Part shown: positions 54,547-64,000 of the stretch, one piece after another
Position numbering within the stretch: the first letter of the stretch is position 1
Layout of the letters: every line of letters begins with the position of its first letter
NCBI GenBank assembly: GCA_004835665.1
Contig: RBKR01000026.1
Span: 310,001 to 374,000 of the forward strand
Origin: Phoma sp. XZ068
Taxonomy: Eukaryota; Ascomycota; Dothideomycetes; Pleosporales; Didymellaceae
Direction of reading: 5' to 3'
Length of the DNA: 64,000 bases
Position numbers and translations under genes: made by a program
The notes under the pieces: generated by a model
Database searches by the model: none
What the model was told of the DNA's origin: nothing
The model's input: the letters and a program-made list of their open reading frames with translations, nothing else

Positions 54547-57049
54547 ATGACGCAGACGGGCAAGTGCGACATCTGTAGGCAGCGCAAAGTCAAGGTAAGC
54601 GTCCCCGCCTTTCTTCTTGGTGGTGATCTGTCTCGCCGTTAAGAGCCAGTTGCACAAAGGAAAACCCAAAGCTACAGGATAAGTCACTCACCGGAATAGT
54701 GCGACGAGGAGAAGCCAAAGTGCGGCGCATGTCGCAAGAAAGATAGGCCATGTTCATATACTTACGGAAAGGCATCCGCCTTCGTGGTGCAGGATCCGAA
54801 TCAATTGACAAAACATGGCAAATCGAGGATTGCACCCATTGTGTACACCTTGGACTCTTCTGAAGACACCAGCAGCTCTTCTGGTTCCACGCCACTGGAA
54901 CTCAGGTTGAGTGCACAAAGAAAGGCGGAATCTGGGAACGGCACATTTCAGACTCTAGCCCCGGTATCTGTGGCTAAGATTCGTCCGTCGAAGAAAGCCA
55001 CAGTACACAGGAGAAAAGCCCTGGACGCGTATCTTCGACGCCTACATCTTGATTCCTCCTTGGCCGTGGTGAAGCCCTCTTCTGCAGAAAGTACACTGAT
55101 AGCAAGATGGATTGACATGCTCGGCTCAGCTCCGGCGGATAGCAGGCCTCTGTCCATCCTGGGAACTTGGATCCAGTCCATACCGTCTCGAGTTGGCTCG
55201 AACCCGATGCTTGATCTCGCTGTCGAGTTCCTCATGGATAGCCACGCGGTATTCTGGGACGATAACTATTCGAAGCGACACAACGCTAGCACTACTAAAT
55301 CTAAAGCTTTGAGAGAGCTGCAATTGGCCGTGTCGCAAAGTCAGACTCGCAAGACGTACGACATGGTTCTGGCAACTAAATTGCACTACGCTGCTGAGGT
55401 AAACCGACCTGCAAAGAACAGTCTCTCGGCCGCTCGCTAACATTGTCTAGACTCTCTTGGGAGTCGATACGATGTATCATGCAATTCATGCTTTCGGACT
55501 TGCCGAGCTACTCAAATCCGGAGGCATCGCAAATGTTGATGATGAGCACTACTGGAACCTCCTTGATAACACGTACATCGACGACGTGAGTCTTCTTATA
55601 TTGTTTAATATCGTGATCTGACACTTCTAGGTCAACGAAGCAATGCTTGCTGGAAGAGCGTCCGTCTATGATAACAGCTACTACCTATCCACGACCTATC
55701 CACCAACTCTGGGTTCGGATTTTGTGCATTTCACTCCAGCTCAGCGAGCATCCATGTCTATCATGCATGTCTTCGTGCAGTGTCCACGCCTGAACTGTCT
55801 GGTTCGACACGCCATCACGCATCCGGAAAACAGTGAGTCTCTTGCAGCTGCCGTTACTCTGACGGAATACATGTGGCAAATTGATCTGCCTGCACACGTC
55901 GCCGAACTCATGCAGACCGCTATCACCGCGATCAGCAGACCACCGACCTCAGAAATGGCGGATATACTTACTGAGACGCTCTGTTTCGACTCCGTCCAAA
56001 GCATGATACTTTGCACTCGATACTGGATGCTGCAGAACGTACTTTGTGGATTGACCGATACACTACAACGCTATTTCCCTACAGAGACATTTATGTCGTC
56101 ACTTCCAGGGCCGGAGCTTATTCGTCAATTCGACTGTGATGCCGGGATACGCCTCGCAGAATCATTATCCTGGGCCGAGTCAGTTTCTCACAAACTTCCA
56201 CTTGTCCCTCTGCGGCTTCATACTCCACTCCAAATATCAATCGGACCGTGGCATCGCACACTACGCGACATAGACATACCTTTTGGATCCAATCTTCCAC
56301 CGGACCTCGAATCACACCAGCAAACTTCCGTCAATCTGATCCGGGCTGTGCGTATGAAAACATGGTTGATAAATGAATGTAACCGTATCCATGAGCAGTG
56401 GGACGTTAGCACAGTGGACGAAAAGTCACTTTTTGAAGCACTGGACTCCATGGCCGGCGAGAAAATACCAGACTGGCTGCCTACCAAAGTACGCTTCGAA
56501 GCTGAGGATGGCAATATGGTCATCAAGCTTGACTACGAGAAGCCGACTGGAAATTTCCAGAACAGCCTCGATCTCATTGGTAATAGGACAATCTCCCATT
56601 TGCCTGGACTTCGGATGGTCGATAGTAGTGTGTCCCCGCATGGTACTGAGGACATTGCAGATAATGCATACGCCCTTTCTAGATCTACAAGCGTCGAGGA
56701 AATGGAGACATCTGGAATAATGAACTCTCCGCCGCCAGGTCCATCCGACTTCCTATTTACATCCGGTCGGAACCTATGTTCGACATCTGGATGGTGGCAT
56801 GCTGCGGACGATTCTGTCGAAACTCCCCCCCCTTCACAAGTAGAATCAACATTTGGACCATGTACAGCATCAAGCTGGTGGCCTCAGGCTCCAAAGTCGT
56901 CTGTCGTGCTGCTCGACAGCACACATAAGACTTCTGCATTCCAACCAAAGGCCAAACGATCGAAAACGAAGACCGCTGTTATCTTCGACAACAAAAATGT
57001 GAATGGGTGTATGTCGCCTGCCTGGAGGTCTCCAACGTCTTCGACTTAG
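54547..57049 (+). CDS. Zn2Cys6 transcription factor
   Basis: Four exons: 54547-54594, 54700-55398, 55451-55585 and 55631-57049, giving 766 aa. The first intron (105 bp) splits the zinc cluster; splicing gives CDICRQRKVK-CDEEKPKCGACRKKDRPC, a perfect CX2CX6CX6CX2CX6C binuclear cluster. The middle region (WIDMLGSAP...HAVFWDDNYS; YHAIHAFGLAELL; LAVSQSQ) follows the helical fungal-regulator layout. The Ser/Pro-rich C-terminus is low-complexity. Target genes are unknown; the secreted peptidase gene 1.9 kb downstream is the nearest neighbour on the same strand, but there is no evidence for regulation. A GTATGT at 57009 with a TAG at 57049 could be a further short intron that would change the last 14 residues. 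Confidence 0.9.
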
Positions 57050-58958
57050 AAGGCTCAAGTCTACATCGCCAGAGTGGATCAATGGCGCATATATATGCTC
57101 TGAGCAGTAAGGAGTCTCGAATGCCAACGTCTCGCAACCTGCTCCGCCACAAAATGATACGATATTGCCGGATTCCAACACTGATGTTGTTGTGCCGAGC
57201 ATACCCGTTGGCTGAAGCCTACCTCTCGAAGCGATGAGGATTAGGAAGGTGATAATGAGGCTTAGCATACAGCTCGAACCATCTCGAACCCGCTCGAACG
57301 AGAGCTACTGTTATTTGGGAGTAGCAGTATTGGATGTATGCTGGTGAGGTAGTTGATTCCATCGTGTGCGACAGTCTTCGTTGAACCTCAAGGCGGTATT
57401 AGGCGTCTCCGGAATCTTTCAGGAAGGTGTCTACAATAAGTCCGAGGTCACCCTCTCCCACCGTGCCCCATATTTGCCACAGGCTCTTGCCAGAGAACGG
57501 GAGGCTTCATCATGCGGGACGGCACGCATGTCATCGGATCCTTCAGTCACCAACGTGTGGAAAAATTGGTTGCAGCTGACTGTACAACGAACTGTGGCCT
57601 TACCTTCTGCGTCCTAGTGTCAAATCCCGAGTGCGTACATCCAGCCGCTGACGGGTCTGTTCCCACGGCGAAGCTCGGACGGCAATGCTTTTGCCGTGTC
57701 TCAGTCACTACACCATCAATATCTTCACCATAGAACATTCGATAAGCCCGAGAGTGGCGGAGCGAAGCCAGAGAATCATCTTCAAGTGCAAGGGAGGCAG
57801 AAATAGACCGATATGGAACGTCGGGTCAGTGGCGGCACGAGGGGGGTGCAGATTAATTCCGCAGCGAGTGCGTGAAGCTTATTCAATCGAAGTCGCGATG
57901 CAAACCAGGAATCCAATCCCTGGCGGCTTGGCGGTGGCCCCGCACTCCATGAGTTTGATGGGCGCAAGCACTCTGCCCTCCACATTGGCAGGCGTCCATC
58001 TACATAAACATCAGCACCTTCATGTCTCACCCTAATATTGCTCATCTAAGCGCCGGATGTCTGCGTCTGCGCAGCTCCCATTTACATTTCCCGAAGCGGG
58101 TCGAGAATCCTCACTAACACCGGATGGGCAGGTGGACGGGGCGGCTAGGCATTCCGTCAAGCACTACGGTGTATGGTGCATTCATGATGGCGAGATGTAT
58201 CTGCGCTTACCAAGTACGAAGTATGCACATATTTCGCCCTGCATCTTGCAGCTCGTATGCCCGGGTACCTGCAGCTACAGTCCCTGCGCTGCTTATCCAG
58301 GCGCCTCTGTGTAGCCTGAACTCAACTTTCTTTAAACAATGGGGTGCTAACATACACGTAAGTATGGTAACATACACCCAATGTCTGCTGCTGGTAGCTT
58401 GTATGAGGTATGAATCCGCACAATCGCGCATTCAAGCAGGGGGGAGGGACACCCATGCCTTCAGGCGTTCAAGGCTCCCGATGCCGCTTAATTTCCCCTG
58501 TCGCTCGACACCCTCGCGAATAGGATTGCGCTCTGCGCTCAGCCTCATACGGAAGGTCAACGTTCTATCTCTTGGCAAATGTAGATCACATATAGTGCCC
58601 AGAGAGTATGAGCAAGGGCTAGGCACGGGTTCGAAATCTCCAAAACAAATCAGCTTCCTATTTCAACCAGTTGCCAAGATCGCAACTACCTCGTGAAGGA
58701 CTACGATGCCGTGGAGTCCAGTAATGGCAGTCCATGAGACCGCAAGCTGCGGCGTGCAGTAGCTTGCAAGATCACGCTACCGCGTTGCTATCGCTCTCTC
58801 TACACTCGATGAACGTATGGTCCAATCTCCGGTTGTGGTCGGCCTGAGCTGGTGTGGAGGCAGAATGAAGTAGTATAAGTAGTAGACGCACGATCATCAG
58901 GTACAAGTCAACCCCAGTCGTTCACTCTACTCTCGTTCCAAGTCCGTCTTTAACAAAG
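57050..58958. other. Intergenic 1.9 kb with the fungalysin promoter
   Basis: Short ORFs only, none with motifs (for example 58124-58696 plus). The last 90 bp hold the TATA box of the fungalysin gene. Confidence 0.5.
58874..58879 (+). promoter_or_regulatory. TATA box of the fungalysin gene
   Basis: TATAAG lies 85 bp upstream of the start codon, followed by a pyrimidine-rich stretch and CTCTCGTTCC, a typical strong fungal promoter-leader arrangement. Confidence 0.5.
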
Positions 58959-60936
58959 ATGCGTTCCGCTCTCATCGCCACTTTGGCGTCTTTGGCTGCC
59001 GTGGGTGTTGCCCACCCTCACGCTCGCAGCTCGAACTCGCTCTCGCGACGTGCCATCGATCTGGACAAGTTCCGCATGGTCATCAAGACCGAATACAAGA
59101 ATGCCACTGAAGTCGATGCCGATCCCACTATCCCTACATTGAGGGCTCGTGCTACCCCCGAGGAGACCGCTAGCGAGCTTGTTACTGCTCAGGCTCCGGA
59201 TGCTCAGTTCCGCCTGTCCGGCGACCACTACACCGGCAAGAACGGCGTTTCTCACTTCTACTTCAAGCAGACTGCCAACGGCCTTGATATCGACAATGCC
59301 GACTTCAACGTTAACGTAAGTTTGGACAGAGCTGGAGGTTTTCAAGCGAAAGACTAACACGTTATTGCAGATTGGCAAGGACGGAAAGGTCTTTTCTTTT
59401 GGTAACTCTTTCTTTAAGGGCAAGATCCCTGCTCTGCCTACTACCAAGCTTGGCAAGCGTGCTACCACCGATCCAGCTGAGTCCCTCAAGACTGCTGTCA
59501 GCGTCCTTGGACTTCCTGTTGAGGCTGGCTCCGCTACCGCTGAGGCCAAGTCCGAGAAGGAGACTTTCGCTATCAAGAACACCAAGGGAAGCTTGAACGA
59601 GCCTGAGGCCAAGCTTGTGTACCTCATCGACTCTGCTGGCGAACTTAAGTTGACCTGGAGGGTTGAGACCGACATTGCCAGCAACTGGCTTCTGACCTAC
59701 GTCGATGCTACCAGCGGCAAGGACGTCCACGCTGTTGTCGACTACTCGGCAGATGATAGCTACCAGGTCTACCCCTGGGGCATCAACGACCCCACCGAGG
59801 GATCGCGTGTCTATGAAGAGGATCCCTTTGACTCGTACGCTAGCGAGTTCGGCTGGCACTCAGATGGCACTGATTGGTTCAAAACAACCCGCGGTAACAA
59901 CGGTGTTGCCCAGACCAACTGGGAGAACGACCTTAACGAGGCAGAGCTCCTGAAGAACTCTCGTCCTGTTGCTCGTGACCTCAAGTTTCACTACCCATAC
60001 AGCCTGAACGAAACAGACTACAAGAAGTACGCCAATGCTTCAGTAACTCAACTGTTCTACACTTCCAACAAGTATCACGACTTGCTGTACCAGCTTGGCT
60101 TTGATGAGCGCGCAGGAAACTTCGAGTTCAACAACAACGGCGGCGGCGGTGTTGGCAACGATTTTGTTTTCCTGAACGCACAGGACGGCTCTGGCACTAA
60201 TAACGCCAACTTCGCCACTCCTCCTGATGGCCAGTCCGGCCGAATGAGGATGTACATCTGGACCAACACCCAGCCCGTACGTGACTGCTCGTTTGAGGCC
60301 GGTGTCGTCATCCACGAATACACTCACGGTCTGTCTAACCGTTTGACTGGTGGACCCAAGAACTCTGGATGCCTGAACTTGCTTGAGTCCGGTGGCATGG
60401 GTGAGGGCTGGAGTGACTTCTACGCTACTGCCATCCGCCTCAAGCCCAGCGACACCCGCAAGAAGGATTACAGCATGGGTGCCTGGGTCAACGGCAACGA
60501 GAAGGGTATCCGAAACTACCTCTACTCGACCAGCATGACCACCAACCCCCAGACCTACAAGAACGTTGAGCTGTACACCCGCGTCCACCCCATCGGAAAC
60601 ATTTGGGCTTCCATGCTGTACGAAGTTCTGTGGAACCTGATCGACAAGCACGGCAAGAACGACAAGGGTACACCCGACTTCGACAACAAGGGCGTCCCTA
60701 CCGATGGCAAGTACCTGGCCATGAAGCTTGTCCTTGACGGTATGGCGCTGCAGCCTTGCAACCCCAACTTTGTCCAGGCTCGTGATGCTATCATTGATGC
60801 CGACTGGGCTCTGACTGGTGGTGCCAACGCTTGCGAGCTCTGGACTGCTTTTGCCAAGCGTGGTCTGGGTGAGGGTGCGAGATACCAGGCTACTGGCCGT
60901 CTCGACAGCTTCAAGATCCCTAACGATGCTTGCTAG
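58959..60936 (+). CDS. mep: Extracellular metalloproteinase, fungalysin (M36)
   Basis: Two exons: 58959-59315 and 59371-60936, 55-bp intron, 640 aa, the usual fungalysin length. Signal peptide 1-18 (ends GVA). An FTP/propeptide region to about 245 contains [35 protein letters not shown] and is removed on activation. The mature peptidase carries the zinc motif HEYTH at 434-438 and the third ligand Glu464 in [35 protein letters not shown] and a conserved C-terminal [16 protein letters not shown] complete the family pattern. It degrades extracellular protein in nutrition or host contact. No sign of damage. Strong C/G third-position bias suggests high expression and produces spurious antisense frames. 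Confidence 0.96.
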
Positions 60937-61278
60937 GTTAGCAGGGTGGTGTGAAAGGTGCTGTGCATAACGATGATGATGAAGACATATGACGACGTTA
61001 CTTTCTTAATGTAATGTATTTCAATGATATCCTTGGTTCTGATAATTATGCCATACAATAGTGCATTACTTGGTGATGTAATTTGTGCGCTCTTTAGTGG
61101 TTGAGTGATAATCTTCCTTGAAACTATACGCAGACCCTCATTTCTCATATGCGAACATCGCGTTCACGAAGCGAAGGGCATGGTTGTGAATATGCTGGAC
61201 CAGAATATGTTATCGCCTAAGTCATATGGGCCAAGACTTTGATGGTTCTCGCGCCATCGCCCTTGAATTGTAAACTTT
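60937..61278. other. Intergenic, no gene seen
   Basis: AT-rich convergent 3' regions of the fungalysin and small Nudix genes. Confidence 0.5.
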
Positions 61279-61851
61279 CTACATTGAGCTCTCTTGTGCA
61301 TGGTCGAAAGCCAGGAGGACTGTGCGCTTGACTTCCTCTCGCGTGAAGACTAGGTCAGTACCCTCAGCTCTTCCCGCCCTGACCTGACTTTCAGTTGCCC
61401 ACACAAAACGTTGATGCTCGTTAGGATCCAATTTCGCTGTCAACGCTACCCCGTGTTCGGTCGACACACGCACAGTGAAGTTGAATCGGCACACTGTTCC
61501 ACCGTTGCTGCGCGTAAAGAAGTGAGGCTCTCCAACAGGGCCCCCAATCCTAGCTGCCTGTAGGCCGGTTTCCTCCCATAACTCACGAGCCGCGCCGTGC
61601 AGGATGCTCGGATCGCTGTCGTCACATGCGCCGCCTGGAGGCTCCCACTTGTTTGGATTCGAATCGTTGGCAGCACGTTGGAGAAGGAGGATCCGAGGTT
61701 CTGAGGGGGGCGTTGTGTCTAGAACAAGCGCACTTGTGGCGATGTAATCAAATGATGCCTCTGGGCGAGCCTCCAGGTATGCACGTTTAGAGACGGCGAA
61801 TTCTCCAGCAGAGGAGTCGTACTCGAAGTGATATACCGGAAGCTCCATCAT
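61279..61851 (-). CDS. Small Nudix hydrolase
   Basis: Intronless, 190 aa, the size of a stand-alone Nudix domain. Key residues: SALVLD and RILLLQRA strands, WEPPGGACDDSDPSILHGAARELWEETGL. The catalytic half RELWEETG is intact, while the usual first glutamate of GX5E is replaced by an Asp/Ser-rich stretch. CRFNFTVRV and LDPNEHQRFVWATE follow the fold, the latter being the typical EH.xxxW segment. Probable hydrolase of a nucleoside diphosphate derivative; substrate unknown. Two consecutive ATGs open the frame; either may be used. Confidence 0.87.
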   Translation of the reverse strand: MMELPVYHFEYDSSAGEFAVSKRAYLEARPEASFDYIATSALVLDTTPPSEPRILLLQRAANDSNPNKWEPPGGACDDSDPSILHGAARELWEETGLQAARIGGPVGEPHFFTRSNGGTVCRFNFTVRVSTEHGVALTAKLDPNEHQRFVWATESQVRAGRAEGTDLVFTREEVKRTVLLAFDHAQESSM

Positions 61852-62306
61852 TGTTGACTGTTATAGATACGAGCAAGTGAAAGGCACGTGGGTAAGGTTC
61901 ATGGTTCGTGCAGCTTATCCGATACCTACCCCGCCCCAGGTCTTTGCCCGTCCAATCTGCAGGGCCCAACGTTTGCAGTTGCAACGCGCACCGCCCAAGC
62001 TTTTGCCTAAGAAGCTTGTTTCGCCCAACTGTAGCCCGTGCAAGTTGGCTGACCAGCGCCGACATTCTCCAGTGCGATGGGCAGTGGTGCGGACATCATG
62101 TCGTAGAAGACTTGACTATTTCTCGGTTCTAAGGAGCAGTTGAATTACTTTTGCGAAAATTTCAGTACAAAGATAAGCTTACGGGATACATTTGCTGATG
62201 CAAAATCGTAATCTAGGATTTATGCAGGACCCCAAACTACCTATAAGACAAGACCTAAGAATTGGCCTTCTTTGCTTGCAACCCTTCCTGTGGCTTCGGA
62301 GACAAT
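61852..62306. other. Intergenic, no gene seen
   Basis: Promoter side of the small Nudix gene and 3' side of the next minus-strand gene. No supported element. Confidence 0.5.
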
Positions 62307-63278
62307 TCACATAATCCACTCCTTCTCAAGCCACTGTAGCTGCTCTGCAAGCCATGGCTCGTCTTCCTCAGCCATCTCTATCTCAAACCCGTGCTCCTCG
62401 CCTTCTCGTACCACCAAATGGACTCCATTTCTGATAGTGGGCCCCATCAATTCCTTGATCCTTTGTACAAAATCCTCACAGTCTTGAAGGTTGACATCCA
62501 TATCGCGATCTCCATGCAAGATCAGACTTGGAGGAAAGCTCTTCCGTTCGTGCAATCTCTCGGTCGGATGTAATCCCTTTGCCGTGCCAAACGCTAGATC
62601 CCAACGATGCTGATTGGCTGAAAACGCACCACAGAGAGCTTCTCTACCAGGGGGCCTCGAACTGTATACAACACTGCCATCTGCGACCTGTGCAAGGTGC
62701 TCATCGATTACCTCTTCACTGAGTGCCGGCCTGCCCCGCTCTCTCAACCACTCCTTACTTTTGCACCATTTCTTAACCATTGGGTATAGCAACAGCAGTG
62801 CCTTGATCCGACCCTCAGGTAGTTCAAACACAGAGTGCAGTGCGCACCAACCACCCGAACTGTCCCCACTGACGAGCAACTTGTTAAGATCGATATCAAC
62901 ACCGGGTTGCACGCCTCGCAAAAAGTTCACAAGATGCTGATCGACCCATGTCCAGAAGTCCCTGATATCCTCGAGGATGTCAGAACCTGAGTGCTCAGGT
63001 ACAAAGCGGTAGTTTGGCAGCACCATGACGGAGGATGTGCGGTGGGTGAAAGAGACGAGGTAATTAGAAAACCAGTCTTCGAATAAGGCATCGCCCGTGA
63101 TTAGACCGCCGCCATGGAACTTGACGTGCAGCGGGTGCTTGCCGGGTCGTACGTTCTTAGGAATCAATATGCCTACGGAGATGTCTGAGTTGCCGATGCG
63201 CTTGTAGGATGTTCGGTGAATATGGAAACTAGAGAAGCGGGTTGCTGCAGTGGTGTGGGTGATGTCATTTTCCGCCAT
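62307..63278 (-). CDS. Alpha/beta hydrolase, HSL (fold-3) type
   Basis: Intronless, 323 aa from the ATG at 63278. The oxyanion motif HGGG (KFHGGGLITGD) and nucleophile motif GDSSGG, with YRFVPEH between them, are the signature of the hormone-sensitive-lipase branch. The acid (HGDRDMDVN) and histidine (EGEEHGFE) complete the triad. Such enzymes act on small ester substrates in the cytosol; the true substrate is unknown. The frame is open 17 codons further upstream, but the chosen ATG (context AAAATGG) is stronger. No intron is needed to complete the fold. Confidence 0.87.
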   Translation of the reverse strand: MAENDITHTTAATRFSSFHIHRTSYKRIGNSDISVGILIPKNVRPGKHPLHVKFHGGGLITGDALFEDWFSNYLVSFTHRTSSVMVLPNYRFVPEHSGSDILEDIRDFWTWVDQHLVNFLRGVQPGVDIDLNKLLVSGDSSGGWCALHSVFELPEGRIKALLLLYPMVKKWCKSKEWLRERGRPALSEEVIDEHLAQVADGSVVYSSRPPGREALCGAFSANQHRWDLAFGTAKGLHPTERLHERKSFPPSLILHGDRDMDVNLQDCEDFVQRIKELMGPTIRNGVHLVVREGEEHGFEIEMAEEDEPWLAEQLQWLEKEWIM

Positions 63279-64000
63279 TTTGTGCGTTGCTGAGCTTTTG
63301 TGTGTGTGAGCCAAGTAGGAAGGGTTCAACGATGATATCTTCGAGGAAGTGGAGTTGCAATGGGGATTTAGTCCAGATTATGTATTGAGTACCTATGACC
63401 CTGAGGTTCAATGCAGGTAGACTTTGGGAGTCATATTCAGACACGTCAGCAACTTGAGCACTTGCCCTCAAGCCAAACCTGGAATGTCGTGATGCGCAAC
63501 TAAAACCGGGGTCGAGAAGATTGGGTGTTTCCTACCTGCTGAAGAAGGAGATTTGGGACGTGCGTTGTACGGTCTGCTTACGCACTAAAATTCAGGCGTT
63601 CGACACAACCCAATCGTCAACGCTTGTGTTTGTCAGCCGCTGTTGGTGAGCATACTTAAGCGAACGCTGTGTGGCGTTTGACCGTTTGAACCAATAATGT
63701 GAATGTTAAGAACACAGAGCTTGCTAGCTATCTTGTTACCACAAAATCAGGGGGGTGACCTGTCAATGAGAAATTCGACATGATGTCAATGCCAAACCTA
63801 GGCACTACTCTGAAGCACTGACCAATACGTTCAGGTTTGTCTAGCATGACACAATTCGAGCTACAAAGCAGAGGGGTTGGCACATGTAGCCCTAAGGCTC
63901 AAGTCATTCTGTGCAATAGACGCGAGATACGCATGTCGGTTGAAATGGAGCAACTCAAACTCAGTTTGCCGTGGAGTAGCGCTGCGACACATAAAAGGTG
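63279..64000. other. Intergenic at the right edge
   Basis: No gene, repeat or RNA gene recognised. It may contain the promoter of a gene outside the window. Confidence 0.5.

Noticed and set aside
58600..58660. tRNA-like box (GGGTTCGAAATC)
   Set aside because: Cannot be paired into a T arm or cloverleaf.
58124..58696. 190-codon plus-strand ORF before fungalysin
   Set aside because: No domain, signal peptide or homologous pattern recognised.
60040..60651. 203-codon antisense ORF in fungalysin
   Set aside because: Shadow frame of a highly biased gene.

Overview
The window is nuclear DNA of a filamentous ascomycete. Evidence: short GT-AG introns of about 48-55 bp, fungus-specific families (fungal rhodopsin-domain membrane protein, Zn2Cys6 regulator, fungalysin, N-acetylglucosamine-induced protein, MNN4/LicD-like protein), and AT-rich patches that look RIP-mutated. 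Protein style and intron size suggest Dothideomycetes, probably Pleosporales; that placement is recognition, not a computed phylogeny. Gene density is about one gene per 2.5 kb on both strands. I saw no rRNA, tRNA, CRISPR array, intact transposon or secondary-metabolite backbone gene.

Left part (1-16 kb): a secreted, cysteine-rich, GPI-anchor-like protein with a duplicated domain; a fungal rhodopsin-domain (PTH11-type) seven-helix protein on the minus strand; a gene-poor stretch with an AT-rich relic; an Aurora kinase; a cytochrome P450 with a 16-nt micro-exon; a small ubiquitin-like-fold candidate divergent from a Tim17-like membrane protein; an NmrA-type NAD(P)-binding protein; and an MNN4/LicD-like protein.

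Middle (16.5-33.7 kb): a 5.4-kb IQGAP/Rng2 cytokinesis scaffold with about 17 IQ-like motifs, IMP dehydrogenase, a NUDT19-like Nudix protein, an MFS transporter, a probable tiny MC...CGH protein, an alpha/beta hydrolase, and a secreted protein whose mature N-terminus is predicted to be histidine (DUF7492-like, possible copper histidine brace).

Right part (34-64 kb): a jacalin-tailed member of a fungal zinc-metallopeptidase family in which the expected HExxH site is degenerate, the U2AF small subunit, a tail-anchored protein of unknown function, an N-acetylglucosamine-induced-type protein, HMG-CoA reductase with a sterol-sensing domain, an RCK2/Srk1-like kinase, a long gene-poor stretch, a Zn2Cys6 regulator, a fungalysin (MEP), a small Nudix hydrolase and an HSL-type hydrolase.

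Most genes are unrelated housekeeping functions (mitosis and cytokinesis: Aurora, IQGAP; splicing: U2AF; GTP and sterol synthesis: IMPDH, HMGR; stress signalling: RCK2-like). They are interspersed with host- or environment-facing accessory genes (secreted Cys-rich protein, rhodopsin-domain protein, P450, DUF7492-like protein, fungalysin). I see no convincing multi-gene pathway cluster. The strongest unusual signals are the predicted dead metallopeptidase, the His-1 secreted protein, the recent IQ-repeat expansion, a 14-bp periodic repeat near 48.6 kb, and several in-frame or cassette-like introns and exons. All exon borders were read by eye from splice signals and frame continuity and have no transcript support.
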